A DNA stretch of 58,813 nt from Sulfurimonas sp. (lineage in GTDB: Bacteria; Campylobacterota; Campylobacteria; Campylobacterales; Sulfurimonadaceae). The translations under genes were made by a program, and so were the position numbers. Location of the stretch: positions 1-58,813 of the forward strand of contig JALSLQ010000078.1 in assembly GCA_026988235.1 (NCBI GenBank), in the 5' to 3' direction. Shown here one piece after another: positions 19,353-29,182 of this stretch. Under the pieces are notes generated by a model. That model was not told where the DNA came from. It saw nothing but the letters and a program-made list of their open reading frames with translations, and ran no database searches. How positions within the stretch are numbered: the stretch's first letter is position 1; each line of letters opens with the position of its first letter.

Positions 19353-20555
19353 TTATTCATTTCTGAGGACAGTAAGAATATTTACTTCGCTTGCTTTTTT
19401 TGCTGGGTAATATGAAGAAGCGATAACAATACCAAAAGCACCGAGCACAATGAAAGTAAAATCCTGCAGTGTTAAATCAAGAGGGAGTCTTGAAGTAGGA
19501 TAGACATCTTTAGGTAAGTGCACAATATCAAAAGTACTCAACATCCAAATACCACTTAACCCAAGAACTATACCTGCTAAAATACCGGTAATACCAATCA
19601 CAATACCAAGATATAAAAAAACTTTTTTAATTTCAGATGTAGTAGCTCCTAGTGAAAGTAGCAATGCAATTTCACCTCTTCTATTCATAACTGTCATTAA
19701 AAGTGAAGATATAATGTTGATTGAAGCTATAAGAATTATAAGCATTAATACAATAAAAAGAGATGTTTTTTCCATCTCAAGTGCAGCAAAAAAATTCACA
19801 TTATCTTCCCACCAACCTTTAATACTAACACTAATAGGTAACTCTTTTTTAATTTTTGCTATATCGGCTCGTGGATATTTTGAAAATATATGTATCCCAT
19901 CATACTGATTGTAAGCCATATGATTTATCGCTCGCATTGCTTCTAAGGTTGTATATGAATAGGCTTTATCATATGCAGCAAGTCCTGAATCAAAAACTGA
20001 TTTTATTTTAAATCTTTTAATTTTAGGAGTAATTGAAAGTCCACCAGGTTCTACATTTGTAAATATATACATAAGTTTATCATCAGTATGCAAATTAAAC
20101 TCTTCTTTGAGGCTTTTCCCTATGAGTACATCAAATTTTTTAAATGTATGTCCTGTAATTGCTTTTGATAGTACTGAGTTCACTTGTGCTTCATCTTTGA
20201 AGTTGACACCAAAAAGATATCCACCTTCAAGTTTTGAACCACTTCTTGTCATTACTGAAGATTGAATATATGGGCTAAAATGTAAATGTGGGAATTTTTC
20301 TTCTAAATCTATAAGCAGATTACTATTCACTGCACCATAAAATTTTGGAATAATCGTTAAAGGGTAGTTCATAACAGTAAGTTTATCTTTAAACTCTTTA
20401 TCAAATCCATTCATTAGTGCCATAGCAATAAGTAACACCATGACACCAAGCGTAATCCCTAGAAAAGCAAGGAGAGCAGAAATAAAGATAAAAGGTTGGT
20501 CTTTGTCAAAACGCAAAAACCTCTTGACCAAATAAGAAACTATTGACTTTTTCAA
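19353..20555 (-). CDS. LolC/LolE-type lipoprotein-release ABC transporter permease
   Basis: 400-aa inner-membrane permease. The first membrane helix is near residues 24-48 ([20 protein letters not shown]), then a large periplasmic MacB-like domain, then three C-terminal FtsX helices (from about residue 265, containing [16 protein letters not shown], a coupling motif). It extracts lipoproteins from the inner membrane for LolA. The start overlaps the secA stop by four bases, and lolA is divergent just beyond secA. LolC and LolE cannot be separated by eye, and one protein may serve both roles here. Confidence 0.88.
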   Translation of the reverse strand: MKKSIVSYLVKRFLRFDKDQPFIFISALLAFLGITLGVMVLLIAMALMNGFDKEFKDKLTVMNYPLTIIPKFYGAVNSNLLIDLEEKFPHLHFSPYIQSSVMTRSGSKLEGGYLFGVNFKDEAQVNSVLSKAITGHTFKKFDVLIGKSLKEEFNLHTDDKLMYIFTNVEPGGLSITPKIKRFKIKSVFDSGLAAYDKAYSYTTLEAMRAINHMAYNQYDGIHIFSKYPRADIAKIKKELPISVSIKGWWEDNVNFFAALEMEKTSLFIVLMLIILIASINIISSLLMTVMNRRGEIALLLSLGATTSEIKKVFLYLGIVIGITGILAGIVLGLSGIWMLSTFDIVHLPKDVYPTSRLPLDLTLQDFTFIVLGAFGIVIASSYYPAKKASEVNILTVLRNE

Positions 20556-23143
20556 GAAGCAAAAACACCTTTTTTAGGACCACTTTTTCCACAGCATTGT
20601 TTATACTTTTTACCGCTTCCACATGGGCAAGGATCATTTCTTGCAATTTTTTTACCTATCACAAAATCATCTTCAGTGTCAATATCTACATTATCACGGC
20701 GATTGAACTGAATTAACGCTTCTTGGGCTTTTTTCTCTTCTTCAAGTTGTTGAGAAATCCTAGCAGCTTCTTCCTCTGGCGATTCCATTTGGAACTGTAT
20801 AATCTGCAGAGTTCTGATTGTATTGAATTTTATATCATTAATCAATTCACTAAAAAGATTAAAACTTTCTTTTTTATACTCAACCAAAGGATCTTTTTGA
20901 TTATATGCACGCAAACGAATTCCTGTTTTCATATTGTCCATTGCATAAAGATGTTCACGCCATGCATTATCTAATTCTTTCAAATAAAATTCTTTTTCTA
21001 TATCTGTTCTTGTTGCATCATCTAAAACACCCATTTTTTCATCATAAGCAGTTTTTAACAATTCTACGAGTTTCGCATATAATTCTTCATATTCTAAATC
21101 TTGTAGTTGATCAATATTTACATCAAAGTTTATCTCTTCTTTCATTAAAAGTATTAATTTTTCAAAATCAAAATCTTCTTTATCCGCACTAGGGAAAATA
21201 TTTGTTTGAGCAAGAAGATGTGCCACATATTCTTCTCTAATTTCATTAATTTTTGCACCAATATTATATTCTTCACTTAAAAGCTGATTTCTGAATTTAT
21301 ATACGATTTTTCTTTGTTCGTTGGCAACATCATCATATTCGACAATCTGTTTACGCCCTTCATAGTGCATATTTTCAACTTTTTTCTGTGCTTTTTCAAC
21401 AGCACGAGTTACCATTCTTGATTCTATATATTCACCATCTTCAACACCAAGTCTTTCCATTATAGACTTAATTTTATCACTACCAAATATGCGTAAAAGA
21501 TTATCTTCAAGAGATAAATAAAATTGTGTAGTTCCTGGATCACCTTGACGCCCTGAACGACCTCTTAACTGGTTGTCTATCCGACGATTTTCATGCCTTT
21601 CTGTCCCGACAATATATAAACCGCCAAGATCTGTTACTTCCTCATTTACTTTAATGTCAACACCACGCCCTGCCATATTTGTTGCAATAGTCACAGCACC
21701 TTTTGCTCCAGCATTTTTAATTATTTCACCCTCTTGTGCGTGATTTTTTGCGTTTAACACCGTATGGGCAATTTTTTCACGCTTGAGTACTTCATGTAAA
21801 ACTTCAGATTTTTCAATGGAAGCAGTTCCTATAAGAACCGGTTGCCCTGTTTTACTGAGCTTTTTAATAGTTTCAATAACAGCATCAAACTTTTCTTGCT
21901 CAGTTTTGTAAATAAGGTCGTTAAAGTCACCTCTAGTTATTGGAATATTTGTAGGAATAGAAACAACATCTAAATTATAAATTTGTGCAAACTCTGTTGC
22001 TTCTGTTTCTGCTGTTCCTGTCATGCCTGCTAATTTATCATACATTCTAAAGTAGTTTTGAAATGTGATATCGGCAAGTGTTTGTGTCTCTTCTTTAATT
22101 TCAACACCTTCTTTTGCTTCAAGTGCTTGGTGTAGACCCTCAGAAAAACGACGACCTTCACTCAACCTTCCTGTAAATTCATCTACAATAACCACTTCAT
22201 CATCATTTACAACATAATCAACATCTTTTTCAAAAAGATAGTTTGCTTTTAAGGCTTGATCGAGTGCATGTGGTAGTGAAGAATTTTCTATACTGTAAAG
22301 ATTTTCAACACCAAATAACTCTTCAGCTTTTGTAATACCCTCTTCTGTAATTAAAACAAGTTTATCTTTTTCATCAACGGTAAAATGCTCATCTTTGTTT
22401 AACTGCAGAGCAATTTGGTTCGCTCGAACATAATCTTGCATATTTCTATTTGTAGGACCAGAAATAATCAAAGGTGTTCTCGCTTCATCAATCAAAATAG
22501 AGTCAACTTCATCTACAATAACAAAGTTATGTCCACGCTGTACCATTTGATCTTTAGAGTAGCTCATATTATCACGAAGATAATCAAAACCAAATTCATT
22601 ATTTGTTCCATAGGTTATATCTGCATCATAAGCAGCTTTTTTCTCAACAGGGTCATGCATATCTTCCAATATTGTTCCTACACTATAACCCAGAAAATTA
22701 TAGAGTACACCCATCTCTTTTGCATCGCGAGAAGCCAAGTAGTCATTGACTGTCACTAAATGAACACCCTTACCTGTCATTGCGTTAAGTGTAATGGCAA
22801 GCGTGGCTACTAAGGTTTTTCCTTCGCCGGTTTTCATTTCGGCAATTCTGCCCTCATGTAAAACCATACCACCTATAAGCTGTACATCAAAATGGCGCAT
22901 ATTCAAAACGCGTTTTGAGGCTTCTCTTGTTATAGCAAAAGAGTCGTATAAAACATCATCTAAACTTTTTTCACCGCTTCGTACGCTTTGTTTTAAATTT
23001 TCAAAAGCATTTTTGAGCTCATCATCGCTTAAAACTTCATATTTACTTTCAAGATCATTAATCTTTTTGATTTTTTTCGTATATTTTTTTAATTCTCGGT
23101 CATTTGCAGTACCAAATACCTTACCCATGAATGCTTGTAGCAT
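20552..23143 (-). CDS. secA: Preprotein translocase ATPase SecA
   Basis: Motor ATPase that drives proteins through SecYEG. From the ATG at 23143 it is 863 aa, beginning [21 protein letters not shown] as in the family. That start has a TAAGG ribosome site, whereas the in-frame ATG at 23179 has none. Walker A is [15 protein letters not shown], Walker B is [20 protein letters not shown], and motif VI is [13 protein letters not shown]. The C-terminal zinc-binding SEC-C motif [16 protein letters not shown] is intact. It is translationally coupled to the lol permease gene. Confidence 0.96.
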   Translation of the reverse strand: MLQAFMGKVFGTANDRELKKYTKKIKKINDLESKYEVLSDDELKNAFENLKQSVRSGEKSLDDVLYDSFAITREASKRVLNMRHFDVQLIGGMVLHEGRIAEMKTGEGKTLVATLAITLNAMTGKGVHLVTVNDYLASRDAKEMGVLYNFLGYSVGTILEDMHDPVEKKAAYDADITYGTNNEFGFDYLRDNMSYSKDQMVQRGHNFVIVDEVDSILIDEARTPLIISGPTNRNMQDYVRANQIALQLNKDEHFTVDEKDKLVLITEEGITKAEELFGVENLYSIENSSLPHALDQALKANYLFEKDVDYVVNDDEVVIVDEFTGRLSEGRRFSEGLHQALEAKEGVEIKEETQTLADITFQNYFRMYDKLAGMTGTAETEATEFAQIYNLDVVSIPTNIPITRGDFNDLIYKTEQEKFDAVIETIKKLSKTGQPVLIGTASIEKSEVLHEVLKREKIAHTVLNAKNHAQEGEIIKNAGAKGAVTIATNMAGRGVDIKVNEEVTDLGGLYIVGTERHENRRIDNQLRGRSGRQGDPGTTQFYLSLEDNLLRIFGSDKIKSIMERLGVEDGEYIESRMVTRAVEKAQKKVENMHYEGRKQIVEYDDVANEQRKIVYKFRNQLLSEEYNIGAKINEIREEYVAHLLAQTNIFPSADKEDFDFEKLILLMKEEINFDVNIDQLQDLEYEELYAKLVELLKTAYDEKMGVLDDATRTDIEKEFYLKELDNAWREHLYAMDNMKTGIRLRAYNQKDPLVEYKKESFNLFSELINDIKFNTIRTLQIIQFQMESPEEEAARISQQLEEEKKAQEALIQFNRRDNVDIDTEDDFVIGKKIARNDPCPCGSGKKYKQCCGKSGPKKGVFAS

Positions 23144-23246
23144 TTGCAACCTTATTATTGTTACTATATAATTTCTCATATAGTAATCGCTGAAATTATC
23201 CTAATTTTATCACATTAAATCTAATAAATAGTATAAATGAATAATT

Positions 23247-23255
23247 TGCTATAAT
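23247..23255 (+). promoter_or_regulatory. Extended -10 promoter of lolA
   Basis: TGCTATAAT is a perfect extended -10 box, 19 bases before the ATG. An AAAGGA ribosome site lies between it and the start codon. Confidence 0.7.
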
Positions 23256-23274
23256 TTCCTTTTAAAGGATTACA

Positions 23275-23790
23275 ATGAAAAGAATAGTTTTAGCTGTATT
23301 ATTAGCAACATCTACCTATGCAAACATCAAAAATCTCAACAGTTTTGAAGCTGATTTTTCACAAAATATTACGGATGACAAAGGTGTAAAAATAACATAC
23401 AACGGTCATATAACAGCCTCTAAACCGCAGTTTGCTTTATGGAAGTATCTCAAGCCAATTCAAAAAAGTGTATATATATTGTCCAATAAAATTGTTGTGA
23501 TTGAACCAGATTTAGAACAAGCCATTATTAAACATCTCAGAGGAAATTTTGACTTTTTTAAGATTATCCACAATGCAAAAAAAATTGATAAAAACAAATA
23601 TTTGGCAAAATTTAAAGATAAAGAATACATAATAGAAACAGAAAACTCTACAATAAAGTCTATTTCTTATAAAGATGAGTTGGGAAATAATATAAAAATA
23701 ATATTTAAAAATCAGATAGAAAATAAAAAAATACCAAAAGAAAGGTATATCCCTCATATTCCGAATGAATATGATGTTGTCACAGAGTAA
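23275..23790 (+). CDS. lolA: Outer-membrane lipoprotein carrier LolA
   Basis: 171-aa periplasmic chaperone that ferries lipoproteins from the Lol ABC transporter to the outer membrane. It has a short signal peptide (MKRIVLAVLLATSTYA). LNSFEADFSQNITDDKG and the phrase ITASKPQFALWKYLKPIQK fit the LolA beta-barrel. It is divergent from secA and the lol permease gene, so both export steps sit together. Its stop is followed by a duplicated hairpin unit. Confidence 0.9.
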   Translation: MKRIVLAVLLATSTYANIKNLNSFEADFSQNITDDKGVKITYNGHITASKPQFALWKYLKPIQKSVYILSNKIVVIEPDLEQAIIKHLRGNFDFFKIIHNAKKIDKNKYLAKFKDKEYIIETENSTIKSISYKDELGNNIKIIFKNQIENKKIPKERYIPHIPNEYDVVTE

Positions 23791-23793
23791 TAA

Positions 23794-23897
23794 ACGAATC
23801 TACTCCGTTTATTGCACTGTGAATTTAATTCTGCATACAGCTAGTTAAGTTTGGCAAAAACGGATTTAGTCCGTTTATTGCACTGTGAATTTAATTC
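23794..23897. repeat. Duplicated hairpin unit between convergent lolA and acnB
   Basis: A 27-bp direct repeat (23805-23831 and 23871-23897, beginning CCGTTTATTGCACTG) is spaced 66 bp apart. Each copy is the right arm of a hairpin: AAACGGA-TTTAG-TCCGTTT at 23859-23877, and a decayed version at 23794-23812. The acnB stop codon (23891-23893) lies inside the second copy, so the acnB 3' end appears duplicated towards lolA. These hairpins probably act as terminators for the two genes. Confidence 0.7.
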
Positions 23898-26440
23898 AAC
23901 TTGTAATCTTTGATAAGGTTGAAGTTTAAATATTTATAAATATCATCTTCTTTGCCTTGTATTTTTTTAGTTAATGTGATGTATTCTTCTTTTGTTGGAA
24001 TTTTTCCAAGAAGTGCACATACGGCTGCAAGTTCTGCAGAGCCAAGATAAACTTGTGCGCCTTTTCCTAAACGGTTGTCAAAATTACGAGTTGATGTAGA
24101 AAATACAATCGCATTATCAGCAACGCGCGCTTGATTCCCCATACATAACGAACACCCAGGGATTTCAGTACGAGCACCCGCTGCACCAAAAAGTGCATAA
24201 TACCCATCTTCTATAAGTTGTTTCTCATCCATTTTTGTTGGAGGGCAAACCCATAAACGAGTAGGAACAGGACCTTCACCTTTTAGTACTTCACCAAGTG
24301 CACGGTAGTGACCGATATTTGTCATACAAGAACCGACAAACACTTCATCAATCGTATGTGGACGCTTTGAATCAGCTAAAATTTCAGAAAGTGTTGCCAC
24401 ATCATCCGGATCATTAGGACATGCCAAAATTGGTTCTGTAATTTGATCTAAATCAATTTCAATTACTGCTGCATATTCTGCATCTTCATCAGCTTTCATG
24501 AGTTCTGGTTTTTCTAACCACTCTTCCATTTTTGCAATACGACGACGAAGTGTTCTATGGTCTTCATACCCTGCTTCAATCATTTGATCGAGTAATACAA
24601 TGTTTGATTTCAAGTATTCAACAATAGGTTCTTTGTTTAACTGTACCGTACATGCCGCGGCAGAACGCTCAGCTGAAGCATCTGAGAGTTCAAATGCTTG
24701 CTCGGCTTTGAGTTCAGGTAGCCCTTGAATCTCTAAAATACGACCGGCAAAGATATTTTTCTTTCCTTTTTTCTCAACTGTTAAGAGACCTTCTTGAATC
24801 GCTTGATGAGGGATAGCATTTACAAGATCACGAAGCGTGATACCCGGTTGCATTTTCCCTTTAAATTTCACTAAAACAGACTCAGGCATCGTTAAAGGCA
24901 TAGAACCTGTAACTGCAGCAAATGCAACGATTCCAGAACCACCAGGAAATGATATACCGATAGGAAAACGAGTATGGCTGTCTGCACCAGTACCAACAGC
25001 ATCCGGAAGAACCATTCTATTTAGCCATGAGTGAATGACACCATCACCCGGACGAAGTGCAACACCTGAACGGTTTGCTATAAAGTCAGGCAAAGTATGG
25101 TGCATTTTTACATCAGATGGCTTTGGATATGCTGCCGTGTGACAAAATGATTGTAATACAAAATCAGCATTAAAACCAAGTGCTGCAAGTTCTTTAATCT
25201 CATCTCTTGTCATAGGACCAGTTGTATCTTGAGAGCCAACAGTACTCATTTGAGGTTCACAGTACATACCGGGACGAACACCATCAATTCCACAAGCTTT
25301 ACCTACCATTTTTTGTGCTAAAGTATAGCCTTTGTCTGTATCTATAGGCTGATTAGCAGTTAAGAAAATATCACTAGAACCTTTTCCTAAAACACTACGA
25401 GCTTTCATTGTTAAACCGCGTCCAATAATAAGTGGAATACGCCCGCCGGCACGAACTTCATCAGTAATAGTATTTGGATTCAATGTAAATGTAGCAATAC
25501 ACTCACCATTTTTATGCGCTTCACCTTTGTATGGATAAATATCAATAACATCACCCGTTTCCATTTTAGAAACATCTAATTCTAGTGGCAGCGCACCTGA
25601 ATCTTCAGCAGTTGCAAAGAAAATAGGAGCAATAGTGCTTCCTAAAATTACGCCTCCCGTTCTTTTGTTTGGAACACCGGGAATATCTTCACCCATATGC
25701 CATTGCACAGAGTTAATCCCTGATTTTCTAGAACTCCCCGTACCGACAACATCACCAACATAGGCAACAGGATGACCTAACTCTTTTAACTTTTTAATAG
25801 TTCCGATAGGATTTTCCATTTTTGCCGCAAGCATAGAATTTGCATGCAAAGGAATATCTGAACGCGTAAATGCTTCAGAGGCAGGAGATAAATCATCCGT
25901 ATTAGTTTCACCGGGAACTTTAAATACTGTTACGGTTATTTTTTCAGGTAATTTAGGTTTATGCGTAAACCAATCAGCATTTGCCCAAGCAGTTAATACT
26001 TCGCTTGCCGCAGTAACACCTTTTTTATGCAATTCTTCAACATCATTAAATGCATCATACACAAGTAAGGTATTTGAAAGTGCTTCAATGGCTGCTGCAA
26101 CAACTTTAACATTTTTAGAAGTTAACGCATCAATCATTGGTTTAACATTATATCCACCAAGCATAGTGCCAAGCATTTGTACGGCTTTTTCAGCTGGAAT
26201 TACGCTCACATGATGTGCTTCACTTGCTATTTCATTTAAAAAAGCAGCTTTTACATACGCAGCATCATCTACACCGGGAGAAACTCGGTTCTCTAAAAGA
26301 TCAAGCATCTGTGCAACATCTTCGCCTGTTTTTATAAATTCTATCACTTCTACTGTTTGTTCTGCAGTAAGAGGTAGAGGAGGAACACCAAGTGCTTCTC
26401 TTTCTTCCACATGTGCTTTATAAGCTTCTCTAAATCCCAT
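23891..26440 (-). CDS. acnB: Aconitate hydratase B
   Basis: 849-aa 4Fe-4S enzyme interconverting citrate and isocitrate, which completes the step after Icd in the reductive TCA cycle. It has the AcnB-type order: an N-terminal HEAT-like domain (residues 1-150), a swivel domain ([20 protein letters not shown]), then the catalytic part. The cluster cysteines are visible in [17 protein letters not shown] near residue 711 and [12 protein letters not shown] near residue 771. It is monocistronic, with its own promoter and a palindrome upstream. Confidence 0.96.
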   Translation of the reverse strand: MGFREAYKAHVEEREALGVPPLPLTAEQTVEVIEFIKTGEDVAQMLDLLENRVSPGVDDAAYVKAAFLNEIASEAHHVSVIPAEKAVQMLGTMLGGYNVKPMIDALTSKNVKVVAAAIEALSNTLLVYDAFNDVEELHKKGVTAASEVLTAWANADWFTHKPKLPEKITVTVFKVPGETNTDDLSPASEAFTRSDIPLHANSMLAAKMENPIGTIKKLKELGHPVAYVGDVVGTGSSRKSGINSVQWHMGEDIPGVPNKRTGGVILGSTIAPIFFATAEDSGALPLELDVSKMETGDVIDIYPYKGEAHKNGECIATFTLNPNTITDEVRAGGRIPLIIGRGLTMKARSVLGKGSSDIFLTANQPIDTDKGYTLAQKMVGKACGIDGVRPGMYCEPQMSTVGSQDTTGPMTRDEIKELAALGFNADFVLQSFCHTAAYPKPSDVKMHHTLPDFIANRSGVALRPGDGVIHSWLNRMVLPDAVGTGADSHTRFPIGISFPGGSGIVAFAAVTGSMPLTMPESVLVKFKGKMQPGITLRDLVNAIPHQAIQEGLLTVEKKGKKNIFAGRILEIQGLPELKAEQAFELSDASAERSAAACTVQLNKEPIVEYLKSNIVLLDQMIEAGYEDHRTLRRRIAKMEEWLEKPELMKADEDAEYAAVIEIDLDQITEPILACPNDPDDVATLSEILADSKRPHTIDEVFVGSCMTNIGHYRALGEVLKGEGPVPTRLWVCPPTKMDEKQLIEDGYYALFGAAGARTEIPGCSLCMGNQARVADNAIVFSTSTRNFDNRLGKGAQVYLGSAELAAVCALLGKIPTKEEYITLTKKIQGKEDDIYKYLNFNLIKDYKLN

Positions 26441-26472
26441 AATATTTCCTATTGTCAGTTTAATTTGCAGAT

Positions 26473-26526
26473 ATTATAGCTAAAAGATATGTAATGATTT
26501 CAAGAGTGTTACTTATGTAAACACTT
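26473..26526 (-). promoter_or_regulatory. acnB promoter with an upstream palindromic site
   Basis: On the minus strand the -10 is TATAAT (26473-26478), preceded by AGC. A TTGAAA (26498-26503) could be a -35 with a long 19-base spacer. Directly upstream, 26504-26526 holds an imperfect palindrome, AGTGTTAC-TTAT-GTAAACACT as read on the plus strand, which looks like a regulator site. A third half-site GTAACACT occurs near 26560. Confidence 0.5.
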
Positions 26527-26566
26527 ATATTTTATGAAATTTATTTATTGTAGGAAAAAGTAACAC

Positions 26567-26959
26567 TTAGATTTTTCGTCTTGCAATCTCATCACATAAA
26601 ACCTCTCTATCCCTACCACTATAGTTGTTTTTTAACCATAAAAGGTAAGAATCAGGTAATTCACTATAGAGCATACCTTTGTATTGCCCAAAGCTAATTT
26701 TTTCACCATTTTTTTGAACGGCTAGTGATTCTTCGGTAAGAGCATTTACATGTAAGGTGTCTAATAATTTTATAAACTCTTGATATTGTAAGTTTTTATT
26801 GATACTAAAAGTGTAGGTATTAAAATCAAAATAGCCATTCCTCACATCTACGAAATGCTCAATCTCTTGAATTTGCTCAACACTAAGTTCTTCAAGATTT
26901 TTTACATGTACACAAAAAGAATTTTTGTTTTTCGTAAATATGAAATGTGGCGTAGGCAT
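26567..26959 (-). CDS. Small DUF3820-like protein
   Basis: 130-aa cytoplasmic protein. The C-terminal part (about residues 85-130, ISFGQYKGMLYSELPDSYL then WLKNNY) resembles the DUF3820 family, whose motif is FGKYKG...LPxxYLxWL, often found next to nuclease domains. The N-terminal 80 residues are not recognised. The start overlaps the ftsK stop by one base, so it is coupled to ftsK. Function is unknown. Confidence 0.7.
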   Translation of the reverse strand: MPTPHFIFTKNKNSFCVHVKNLEELSVEQIQEIEHFVDVRNGYFDFNTYTFSINKNLQYQEFIKLLDTLHVNALTEESLAVQKNGEKISFGQYKGMLYSELPDSYLLWLKNNYSGRDREVLCDEIARRKI

Positions 26960-29142
26960 TATAAAATTTCTCTCACGCCTTTTGCATTTGGAGCAGAAAG
27001 AATGCCTTCATGTTCTAACTGTTCTATTACTCTTGCAGAACGATTATAGCCAATTTGTAGTTTCCTCTGCAAGTACGAAATAGATGTCTTTTTATCATTA
27101 AAAATAACATTTTTAGCATCTTCAAAGAGAGGGTCAAGTTCTTCATAGCTTTCAGCCGATGAAGATGAACTACCCTCTCCTTGCGTATCTTCTATTAAAA
27201 AGCTTTTGTCATAGTTTGGTTCTCGTTGTTCTTTTATAAAATCTACTATTTTTTCTATCTCTTCCTCTGTTGCCCAAGGCGCATGTAAACGCACAAGTCC
27301 AGTTGAACCAGGAGGAGTAAAAAGCATATCACCTCGACCAAGTAAAGATTCTGCACCCATCTGATCTAAAATGATTTTAGAATCAATCTTTTGCCCTACT
27401 CTATAAGATATGCGTGAAGGTAAATTCGCTTTAATTAGTCCTGTGACAACATCCACAGAAGGTCTTTGTGTAGCGATGATAAGGTGAATACCACAAGCAC
27501 GAGATTTTTGAGCAAGTCTTGCGATGGAGAGTTCAACATCTTTACCGCTTGTCATCATCAAGTCAGCCAACTCGTCAATAATAACAACAATATAAGGAAA
27601 ATGCTCTCCACCCTCTTTTTTTACTTTTTCATTATAATTTTCAATGTTTTTTGTACGACTTTCAGCCATTAGTTCGTAACGGCGTTCCATTTCATTGACC
27701 ATATTGTTCAGTGAAATTATTGCCTGTTTTGGCTTCGTGATGACGGGAGTTAACAGATGCGGAATATCATTATATATAGAAAACTCAAGCATTTTAGGGT
27801 CTATCATTAAAAGTCGCAACTGATCGGGTGAATTTTTATAAAGTAGTGAGAGTATCATAGCATTGATACCGACACTTTTCCCGCTTCCCGTTGTTCCAGC
27901 TATAAGTAAATGCGGAAGTTTTTTCAAATCCGTAATAAAAGGTTTACCGACAATGTCTTTTCCAAGAGCTAAGGTAAGAGGAGACGCTGAATCTCTAAAA
28001 AGTTTGTCATCTAAAAGCTCACGCAAGTAAATAGTATCTACCGTTTCATTTGGGATTTCTATGCCGACAACATCTTTTCCGGGAATCGGTGCTTGAATAC
28101 GGATAGTTTCTGCGGAGAGTGCCATTGCTAAGTCATCTTGAAGATTAAGTATTTTACTTACTTTGACATTTGCTGCAGGTTTAAACTCAAAAGTAGAAAC
28201 AACGGGACCTGCGTAAGTGCGAACAACATCACCATCAATTTTAAAATGTGCCAGTTTATCTATAAGATAGCGAATTTTATCATCGAGCTCTTTTTCATCA
28301 ACATTATGTACTGTTTTGTTTGGCTTTTGTAAAAAATTTACAGAAGGCAGTTTAAAGTTTTTCGGCTTTTCAACTTTACCTTTTTCAATGTTTGCTAACA
28401 ACTTTGTATTTTCTTCAAGTTCATCGACAATGAGTGTATTTTTATGCTCTTTCACATCTGCCGCAATATCTAATATTGTTGTTTTTGTCTCTGTTTTTGC
28501 TACTTTTGCATTACTGTTTTCTTCTTTTTCTTGCGCTTTTTCTTCTTTAGTTTCTTTTTTTCGCAAGTATGTTAGTTTGTCTATCTCATCTTCTTGAAGT
28601 ACTGGCTGTTTTTCTTCTGTTTGTGTTAAAGTTTGTATTACATCTACATTCTCTTTTTCAACAGGGATTGGAATATCTTGTGACTTATTTGATTTTAGTG
28701 AAGAGACTATTACATGTAACATTTCCCAACTACTTTTATCAAAAAGAATAACCATAGCAACTGCTGTGATAATAAACCAGAATATCCACAATCCAAATAC
28801 ACCTACATAAGGTGATAGAAAGTCTACAAAATCAGCACCAAATTTTCCTCTAAAACTATTTGTCACCAATAAAGCCTGCGCGATTAAGGAAGAACATAAA
28901 AATAAAAAAGAGGCAACGGTAACTTCTGTTTTTCTAAAACCAAAACTTGTATCTTTATAAAAGTAGTATAAGGGCGCGAGTAAAATGAAAAGATATACAA
29001 AAGAAATATAACCAAAATAGAGCTGGTTATATGAAGAAAAAGTAGAACCATAGCTACCCATTAAGCCAGTCGAACCAAACCAAGTGGAAAAACCCAAATA
29101 GATTAAAACACCAAAAATAATAATAAACAGAGTCTCTTTCAA
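26959..29142 (-). CDS. ftsK: DNA translocase FtsK/SpoIIIE
   Basis: 727-aa septal DNA pump that clears the chromosome at division. Four membrane helices lie in residues 1-155, then a low-complexity charged linker (about 160-265), then the motor. The motor has Walker A GTTGSGKSVGINAM near residue 422 and Walker B VVIIDELADLMMT. The C-terminal gamma domain (SISYLQRKLQIGYNRSARVI) is the winged helix that reads polar DNA motifs. The length is near that of SpoIIIE rather than the long E. coli FtsK. Confidence 0.95.
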   Translation of the reverse strand: MKETLFIIIFGVLIYLGFSTWFGSTGLMGSYGSTFSSYNQLYFGYISFVYLFILLAPLYYFYKDTSFGFRKTEVTVASFLFLCSSLIAQALLVTNSFRGKFGADFVDFLSPYVGVFGLWIFWFIITAVAMVILFDKSSWEMLHVIVSSLKSNKSQDIPIPVEKENVDVIQTLTQTEEKQPVLQEDEIDKLTYLRKKETKEEKAQEKEENSNAKVAKTETKTTILDIAADVKEHKNTLIVDELEENTKLLANIEKGKVEKPKNFKLPSVNFLQKPNKTVHNVDEKELDDKIRYLIDKLAHFKIDGDVVRTYAGPVVSTFEFKPAANVKVSKILNLQDDLAMALSAETIRIQAPIPGKDVVGIEIPNETVDTIYLRELLDDKLFRDSASPLTLALGKDIVGKPFITDLKKLPHLLIAGTTGSGKSVGINAMILSLLYKNSPDQLRLLMIDPKMLEFSIYNDIPHLLTPVITKPKQAIISLNNMVNEMERRYELMAESRTKNIENYNEKVKKEGGEHFPYIVVIIDELADLMMTSGKDVELSIARLAQKSRACGIHLIIATQRPSVDVVTGLIKANLPSRISYRVGQKIDSKIILDQMGAESLLGRGDMLFTPPGSTGLVRLHAPWATEEEIEKIVDFIKEQREPNYDKSFLIEDTQGEGSSSSSAESYEELDPLFEDAKNVIFNDKKTSISYLQRKLQIGYNRSARVIEQLEHEGILSAPNAKGVREIL

Positions 29143-29182
29143 ATTAGATAACCTTTTACAATAAATGAATTAAAAGTATATC

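Noticed and set aside
23144..23179. Longer secA start at 23179
   Set aside because: It has no ribosome site, and the extra 12 residues are not part of the family N-terminus. The ATG at 23143 fits both.
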